The notes under the pieces were generated by a model that was given only the letters and a program-made list of their open reading frames with translations, ran no database searches and was not told the DNA's origin. A stretch of 37,021 nucleotides of DNA. It comes from Oscillospiraceae bacterium. GTDB taxonomy: Bacteria; Bacillota; Clostridia; Oscillospirales; Ruminococcaceae. A program made the position numbers and the translations under genes. The stretch covers positions 1-37,021 of the forward strand of contig JAAVID010000112.1 in the NCBI GenBank assembly GCA_014799395.1, read 5' to 3'. Numbering within the stretch: position 1 is the stretch's first letter; every line of letters starts with the position of its first letter. Of the stretch, positions 32,669-37,021 are shown piece after piece.

Positions 32669-33337
32669 TTATTTCTCGAATTTCTGAAGGTCGCGCTCGA
32701 CGTTCGTCACTATCGAGAACAGCGCCGTGCCCTGCTTGGGGTATTCCTGCTCGATACGCGCGTTTGTAATGCGCTCGTCGGCTGTTCCGTCGCGAGCGGC
32801 GTTCTTTGCCTTAACGTCGTCGATCGACATCTGAGCCGCGCATAATCCCGAAACGTCGTCAAACGGCACCGCAAAGGAATTTTCGTCGTTCTTTCCGCCC
32901 GCGGAATAAACGTGACGGTAAGCGCGGTAGACTGCCGTAAGCAGATACGACGACACCGACTTGGCGAGCTTGATGTTCTTTGTTTTCATCAGCAGTGAAA
33001 AAATGACCTCAAGCGCGTTCGTTATCAGCTTTTTGCGCAGCATTATGCCCAGACCGTTCGGGTCGCCGCCGTAGCTCTCCGAAACGGTGCTCGCGGGCAG
33101 CTCGTCCTCGGACACGACAGTACCGTTGCGCGAGCTTGTCCTGCCGAGTATATAATCGACCGAAACGCCGTAAAAATCGGCTGCGGTCACAAGAAAATCC
33201 AACCCGCATTCGCGCTTTCCATTCTCGTAATGCGACAGCAGCGCCTGCGCGATGCCCAACTGATCTGCCGCCTCTTTCTGCCGCAGACCTCTCTCTTTAC
33301 GCAGCAGCTTCATCACTCTCGGAAAATCTTTGTTCAT
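32669..33337 (-). CDS. XRE-family transcriptional regulator
   Basis: This 222-residue protein has an N-terminal helix-turn-helix of the Cro/CI type (residues 5-60, with LRQKEAADQLGIAQALLSHY as the HTH and ENGKRECGLDFL after it). It ends that domain with the common clostridial linker DYILGRTS. The remaining 150 residues are mostly helical, with no recognised ligand domain, and may form a dimer or sense a signal. It has its own promoter with AATAAC repeats placed around the -10 and -35, so it probably represses itself. The divergent histidine phosphatase gene is a further candidate target. The ATG has GGGAGAG 9 nt upstream. Confidence 0.88.
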   Translation of the reverse strand: MNKDFPRVMKLLRKERGLRQKEAADQLGIAQALLSHYENGKRECGLDFLVTAADFYGVSVDYILGRTSSRNGTVVSEDELPASTVSESYGGDPNGLGIMLRKKLITNALEVIFSLLMKTKNIKLAKSVSSYLLTAVYRAYRHVYSAGGKNDENSFAVPFDDVSGLCAAQMSIDDVKAKNAARDGTADERITNARIEQEYPKQGTALFSIVTNVERDLQKFEK

Positions 33338-33386
33338 TAGTTTACTCTCCCATTACCTGTCGGACTTAAAGATCTCCGACAAATCA

Positions 33387-33446
33387 AATAACCATATAGT
33401 ATATTATATAATAGTTATTCCGATTTGTAAAGCGGCATAATAACCA
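33387..33446. promoter_or_regulatory. XRE promoter with probable operator repeats
   Basis: On the minus strand, TTTACA (33431-33426) and TATAAT (33408-33403) are 17 bp apart and drive the XRE gene. AATAAC (33387-33392) and GTTATT (33414-33419) form an inverted repeat that brackets the -10 box. A direct copy, AATAACCA, occurs at 33439-33446, just upstream of the -35 box and towards the phosphatase gene. The placement suggests autorepression, perhaps with joint control of both divergent genes. Confidence 0.6.
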
Positions 33447-33506
33447 AATTTTCGACGGCTGTCTAGGACATTATTTATAAGCCCACTGTATATTGGAGGA
33501 ACCCAT

Positions 33507-34115
33507 ATGAAAAACTACTATTTGTACCTTATCCGCCACGGAATCACCCAAGGAAATCTTGACGGAAAATATATCGGACAGACCGATCTGGCGCTTTGCC
33601 CCGAGGGGAAAAAGCAGATCGAGTCGCTGTGCGCCGACGAAATTTACCCCGAGGTCGGAAAAGTGTACTCGTCGCCGCTGCTGAGATGTCTCGAGACAGC
33701 CGAGATAATCTATCCCGAGCAGAAGCTGATGATAGTCGACGAGCTCTCCGAGATGAACTTCGGCGAATTCGAGGGAAAAACCCGGCAGCAGCTTCAAGAC
33801 CTGCGCGAATACGCCGACTGGCTTCGCGGAGGCGCAGACGCCGCTCCCCCGAACGGCGAGAAATACGGCGACTTTACCGTGCGCTGTATCGAGGGTCTGG
33901 ACGCCGTTTTCGGCGATATGATGCGGCAGGATATTACCCGCGCCGCCTGCGTCACCCACGCGGGCGTGATAACCAACCTGCTCTGCGGCTACGGCTTGCC
34001 CAAGGGTCAGCCCGCTGACTTTATGTGCGCGCCCGGGGAGGGCTTTGAAATAATCCTCACGCCGTTCCTTTGGCAGAAGGGACCTACTTTTGAAATATCG
34101 GGGAGGCTGCAATAG
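33507..34115 (+). CDS. Histidine phosphatase (phosphoglycerate mutase-like)
   Basis: This 202-residue protein is of the branch-1 histidine phosphatase family. It shows the phospho-acceptor RHG (H11) after YYLYLI, then SSPLLRCLETAEII with the second arginine, EMNFGEFEG with the catalytic acid, and VTHAG with the second histidine. The family includes cofactor-dependent phosphoglycerate mutase, alpha-ribazole phosphatase (CobC) and broad phosphatases. The short length and sequence style fit the CobC/GpmB group, not true glycolytic mutase. No cobalamin genes are nearby, so the substrate stays open. GGAGGA lies 7 nt before the ATG. A strong terminator lies about 115 nt after the stop. Confidence 0.88.
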   Translation: MKNYYLYLIRHGITQGNLDGKYIGQTDLALCPEGKKQIESLCADEIYPEVGKVYSSPLLRCLETAEIIYPEQKLMIVDELSEMNFGEFEGKTRQQLQDLREYADWLRGGADAAPPNGEKYGDFTVRCIEGLDAVFGDMMRQDITRAACVTHAGVITNLLCGYGLPKGQPADFMCAPGEGFEIILTPFLWQKGPTFEISGRLQ

Positions 34116-34344
34116 TTTTCTACCATTTGAATTATTATTAGTTAATATTACAAATTGTAGTTGCCACGAATATCTAAAGCGAATAATCCGGAGATATATT
34201 ACGGTTTGTAATTTGTGATCGTTAATATAAGAAAGCCGCGATACCTTGAGGGTATTGCGGCTTTTGGTTTAATTACTCCGTCACCAATTCACTCCACCGC
34301 GCATATAATGCCGTAACGCGAGATTCTGTATTTGGGGTGAAATT
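34116..34344 (+). other. Intergenic region before feoA
   Basis: This 229-nt gap holds an AT-rich stretch with a spaced inverted repeat, ATTACAAA (34147-34154) and TTTGTAAT (34205-34212). It is followed by a terminator, and then by the feoA leader with a perfect TATAAT at 34304-34309. No good -35 box is spaced correctly from that -10, so feoAB may need an activator. No clear Fur-type box was seen. Confidence 0.5.
34232..34264 (+). terminator. Rho-independent terminator of the histidine phosphatase gene
   Basis: A 14-bp stem with one G-U pair joins AAAGCCGCGATACC to GGTATTGCGGCTTT with a TTGAG loop, followed by TGGTTTAATT. It separates the phosphatase transcript from feoAB. Confidence 0.85.
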
Positions 34345-34590
34345 ATGACCGAATTAAACGAAGCAAAGCGTTTATGCGATATTGCGATAGGAGAAAGCGC
34401 CGTCGTCGAGCGCCTTATGATACACGGCTCTATGCGGCGGCGAATGTTGGATATAGGTCTGTGCGGCGGTACCGTCGTCGAATGCGTGGGGAGAAGCCCG
34501 ATGGGAGACCCCGGCGCTTATCTTATTCGCGGCGCGGTTATCGCAATCCGCGACTGCGACAGCCGCGGCGTTATAGTGAGGGGGATATAA
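34345..34590 (+). CDS. feoA: Ferrous iron transport protein A
   Basis: This 81-residue, SH3-like FeoA is a cytoplasmic accessory subunit of the FeoB ferrous iron transporter. The core motif RRRMLDIGLCGGTVVECVGR, then MGDPGAYLIRGAVIAIRD, is typical; the N-terminal 15 residues are less conserved. GGGGTGA lies 5-6 nt before the ATG. feoB begins with no gap: its ATG follows the feoA TAA directly, so the pair is translationally coupled. Confidence 0.93.
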   Translation: MTELNEAKRLCDIAIGESAVVERLMIHGSMRRRMLDIGLCGGTVVECVGRSPMGDPGAYLIRGAVIAIRDCDSRGVIVRGI

Positions 34591-36726
34591 ATGGGTTTGA
34601 CCGCGAGATCAACGGGCAGCGGCGTGCTGTCCTCCGATATATGCGTTGAAAAAAGCGATCCCGATGATAAGGTCATTGTTATCGCGGGAAATCCCAACGT
34701 GGGTAAAAGCACCGTTTTCAACGGACTGACGGGACTTCATCAGCACACGGGCAACTGGCCGGGCAAAACCGTCTCAATAGCGCAGGGGACGTGCAGGGGG
34801 AAGGAATTTTCCTATGTGTTGGTGGACGTTCCGGGAACGTATTCACTGCTTGCGCACTCCGTCGAGGAGGAGGTCGCGCGCAACTTTATCTGCTTCGGAA
34901 AGCCGGACGCGGCTGTTGTGGTCTGCGACGCGACTTGTCTTGAACGAAGTCTCAACCTCGCATTGCAGGTAATGGAGATATGCCCGAAAACGCTCATCTG
35001 CGTTAATCTGCTTGACGAGGCAAAGCGGAAAAATATCCGTATCGACCTTGACGAGCTTGAAAAGTGTCTCGGAGTACCCGTTGTGGGAACGTCCGCGCAC
35101 AAAAGGTCGTCGCTGAAAAGGATAACCGACAGACTGGACGAACTGTGCGGCGGTAAAATCACTCCTCGGCCGCGCCGACTGCGCTATATAAAGCCGATTG
35201 AACAAGCCGTCTCGATAGTCGAGCCCGTACTCGAAGAGCACCTCGGAAACGTTATTTCCGCGCGCTGGCTCGCTTTGCGAATGATCGACAACGACACATC
35301 TTTAACAAGCGAGGTCGAGCGCTTCTTCAACAAAAAACCGAACGATATAGCGGAGGTCTCGGAGGCGGTCGAGCGCGCCAAAGATCTGCTGGCACAAAAC
35401 GGCATAACCTCCGACTGTCTCAAGGACAGGATAGTCTCCTGTATTCTGCTGAACGCCGAGGAGGTATTTGACGAATGTATCCGCTGCGAGGACAGTCAAG
35501 GCGCTTTTTCCCGCGCCGACAGGATACTCACGAGCCGCGTTTTCGGCTACCCGATAATGCTGCTTATGCTGTTGATGATCTTCTGGATAACGATAATCGG
35601 CGCGAATTATCCGAGCGAGCTGTTAAGCGCCGCGCTGTTTTGGCTCGGAGACAGGCTGGGCGAGCTGATGACCGCGCTGAACGCTCCCGAATGGCTCAAC
35701 GGGCTGCTCGTCGACGGCGCGTACCGTGTGCTGGCTTGGGTCGTTTCGGTAATGCTGCCGCCTATGGCGATATTTTTTCCGCTGTTTACCCTGCTTGAGG
35801 ATCTGGGGTATCTGCCGCGCGTCGCCTATAATCTCGACAAGCCGTTCTGCAAGTGCAGGGCTTGCGGTAAGCAGTCGCTTACGATGTGTATGGGCTTCGG
35901 CTGCAACGCCGCGGGGATAGTAGGCTGCCGCATTATCGACAGCAAGCGCGAACGCCTCATCGCTATGCTGACAAACGTATTCGTGCCGTGCAACGGGCGC
36001 TTTCCTATGATACTGACGATCATCTCGCTGTTCTTTGTTGGCGGCGCTGTCGGGTTAGTGGGAAGCCTGATGTCCGCAGCGGCGCTGACGGGCGTGATAA
36101 TTCTCGGCATTGCGATGACGTTTGCGGTGTCAAAACTGCTGTCGGCTACGATACTTCGCGGCGAGCCGTCGTCGTTCACGCTGGAGCTTCCGCCGTTCCG
36201 CAAGCCGCAGTTTGGCAAGATACTGGTGCGCTCGATGCTGGACAGGACGATTTTCGTGCTGGGGAGAGCGGCGATGGTCGCGGCTCCCGCGGGGCTGGCG
36301 ATATGGCTTCTCGCGAACGTCACCGTCGGCGATACAACACTGCTGAACCGCATTACGGGCTTTCTGGATCCGTTCGGGAGGTTTATCGGAATGGACGGCG
36401 TTATCGTAACGGCGTTTCTGCTGGGACTTCCCGCAAACGAGATAGTTATCCCGCTTATTGTGATGACGTATATGCAGCAGGGGAGTCTTGCGGAGGTTGC
36501 CCCTGCGCAGATGTTGGAGCTGTTCACGGAGAATGGTTGGACGCCTGTTACCGCGGTGTGCGTTATTATTTTCACGCTTATGCATTTTCCTTGCTCGACC
36601 TCGCTGCTGACGATAAAAAAGGAGGCGGGGGGTTGGAAGTGGGCGGTGTTGGGGTTTGTTATTCCGACAGTGTGCGGGGTGGTATTTTGCGCGGTCATTG
36701 CGAATGTGGCTAAATTGTTTTGTTGA
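34591..36726 (+). CDS. feoB: Ferrous iron transport protein B
   Basis: FeoB imports Fe2+ and has an N-terminal GTPase domain. The 711-residue protein has G1 GNPNVGKS (33-40), the switch I segment HTGNWPGKT with T60, G3 DVPG (79-82) and G4 NLLD. A helical GDI region to about residue 290 comes next, then the membrane part with two Gate regions. The first Gate has the core MCMGFGCNAAGIVGCRI, while the second holds FLLGLPANEIVIPLIVMTYM. An extra 28 residues precede the GTPase fold. The ribosome site GAGGGGG overlaps the end of feoA. No feoC is seen. The 3' end is 40 nt before a run of hairpins. Confidence 0.95.
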   Translation: MGLTARSTGSGVLSSDICVEKSDPDDKVIVIAGNPNVGKSTVFNGLTGLHQHTGNWPGKTVSIAQGTCRGKEFSYVLVDVPGTYSLLAHSVEEEVARNFICFGKPDAAVVVCDATCLERSLNLALQVMEICPKTLICVNLLDEAKRKNIRIDLDELEKCLGVPVVGTSAHKRSSLKRITDRLDELCGGKITPRPRRLRYIKPIEQAVSIVEPVLEEHLGNVISARWLALRMIDNDTSLTSEVERFFNKKPNDIAEVSEAVERAKDLLAQNGITSDCLKDRIVSCILLNAEEVFDECIRCEDSQGAFSRADRILTSRVFGYPIMLLMLLMIFWITIIGANYPSELLSAALFWLGDRLGELMTALNAPEWLNGLLVDGAYRVLAWVVSVMLPPMAIFFPLFTLLEDLGYLPRVAYNLDKPFCKCRACGKQSLTMCMGFGCNAAGIVGCRIIDSKRERLIAMLTNVFVPCNGRFPMILTIISLFFVGGAVGLVGSLMSAAALTGVIILGIAMTFAVSKLLSATILRGEPSSFTLELPPFRKPQFGKILVRSMLDRTIFVLGRAAMVAAPAGLAIWLLANVTVGDTTLLNRITGFLDPFGRFIGMDGVIVTAFLLGLPANEIVIPLIVMTYMQQGSLAEVAPAQMLELFTENGWTPVTAVCVIIFTLMHFPCSTSLLTIKKEAGGWKWAVLGFVIPTVCGVVFCAVIANVAKLFC

Positions 36727-37021
36727 CCACCGGCGCATAACGTCTCGCAGCCAAAAAAACGGGTTTCCAAAGGGGCTTGCCCCTTTGGCGGAATGCAAGG
36801 GCAGAGCCCTTGCGCAGGTCCGGGCGGCAGCCCGGATAGCCGTGCGTAAGCACGGCTGTTGCGCACTTCGTGCGCAACGCGGCGCGTAGCGCCGAGCCCC
36901 CACAAGCGCTAAAAGGGTTTGGGGAAAAACAAGGACACTAGTGCCACGTTTTTCCCCAAATCGGTGAATTTGCCAACAGGCAAATTCGCCGATCAATCAC
37001 TTTTTTCTGCCGGTGGCAGAA
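36727..37021. repeat. Run of nine consecutive hairpins (element continues past the window)
   Basis: The 295 nt after feoB hold no supported gene but nine hairpins in line: 36767-36788 (CCAAAGGGG/CCCCTTTGG), 36795-36813 (GCAAGGGC), 36819-36836 (TCCGGGC), 36838-36857 (AGCCGTGC, GTAA loop), 36858-36878 (GTTGCGCAC), 36880-36894 (CGGCGC), 36918-36960 (13-bp stem TTTGGGGAAAAAC, 17-nt loop with CACTAGTG), 36960-36993 (15 bp) and 37005-37021 (TTCTGCC). Several adjoin with 0-1 nt between them. CCACCGGC at 36727-36734 matches GCCGGTGG at 37009-37016 and could close the whole structure. All stems differ, so this is not a CRISPR array. The first hairpins may terminate feoB transcription. The function is unknown. 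Confidence 0.8.

Noticed and set aside
36656-36889. A 77-codon plus-strand frame from the end of feoB into the hairpins
   Set aside because: It starts inside feoB in another frame, and its codons are dictated by hairpin arms. It looks non-coding.
35826-36996. Two long minus-strand frames opposite the end of feoB and the hairpin run
   Set aside because: They are shadows of feoB extended through the palindromic run, with no ribosome site and no recognisable protein.
36727-37021. CRISPR array or integron attC site
   Set aside because: No stem sequence recurs, no regular spacing exists, and no cas or integrase gene is present in the window.

Overview
The window looks like a chromosomal segment from a Gram-positive gut-type clostridium, most likely Oscillospiraceae/Ruminococcaceae. 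This is inferred from gene content and layout: a B. subtilis yceC-H-like Ter operon, trmB, rimM-trmD, era, feoAB, strong GGAGG ribosome binding sites, sigma-A promoters with 17-bp spacers, and GC-rich genes separated by AT-rich gaps. It was not tested by database search. No rRNA, tRNA, CRISPR array, prophage or transposase gene was seen.

Layout. (1) Positions 1-2407, minus strand: a truncated alpha/beta hydrolase, a GNAT acetyltransferase overlapping trmB, and a GtrA-type membrane protein. These are separated by two palindromic non-coding elements, a 175-bp MITE-like element at 210-384 and copy 1 of a structured repeat at 1662-1820. (2) Positions 2600-14730, plus strand: one long stress operon behind a near-consensus promoter. 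It encodes a VWA protein (TerY type), a PP2C-type phosphatase, a protein kinase-like protein with a zinc ribbon, a P2B-type calcium ATPase, TerD, a large fusion ending in a second TerD domain, a YceG-type protein and TelA. (3) Positions 14888-23665, minus strand: a tightly packed run read from a promoter upstream of comM. The order is comM, two related membrane proteins, malQ, a TtcA-like tRNA thiolase, type I pullulanase and Xaa-Pro aminopeptidase. It ends at copy 2 of the structured repeat. (4) Positions 23799-32626, plus strand: rlmB, a 1014-residue protein that looks like a catalytically dead P-type ATPase with a long acidic N-terminus, tadA, a lipid-linked glycan flippase, rimM, trmD, a TraX-like protein and era. 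Many genes here overlap by 4 nt. (5) Positions 32637-37021: an XRE regulator with a probable self-operator, a histidine phosphatase, feoA-feoB, and a run of nine successive hairpins that continues to the window edge.

How the genes work together. The second block matches the known logic of Ter systems: a VWA/phosphatase/kinase signalling triad, calcium-binding TerD proteins, and YceG/TelA effectors. Here a calcium pump gene lies between the signalling and TerD genes, which suggests that calcium is the controlled variable. The third block combines alpha-glucan breakdown (pullulanase plus 4-alpha-glucanotransferase) with unrelated housekeeping genes. The fourth is a translation and RNA-modification block (rlmB, tadA, rimM, trmD, era) with membrane proteins inserted.

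The strongest candidates for undescribed biology are the calcium-pump Ter operon, the dead P-type ATPase, the twin structured repeats whose hairpin arms differ by compensatory changes, and the terminal nine-hairpin array.
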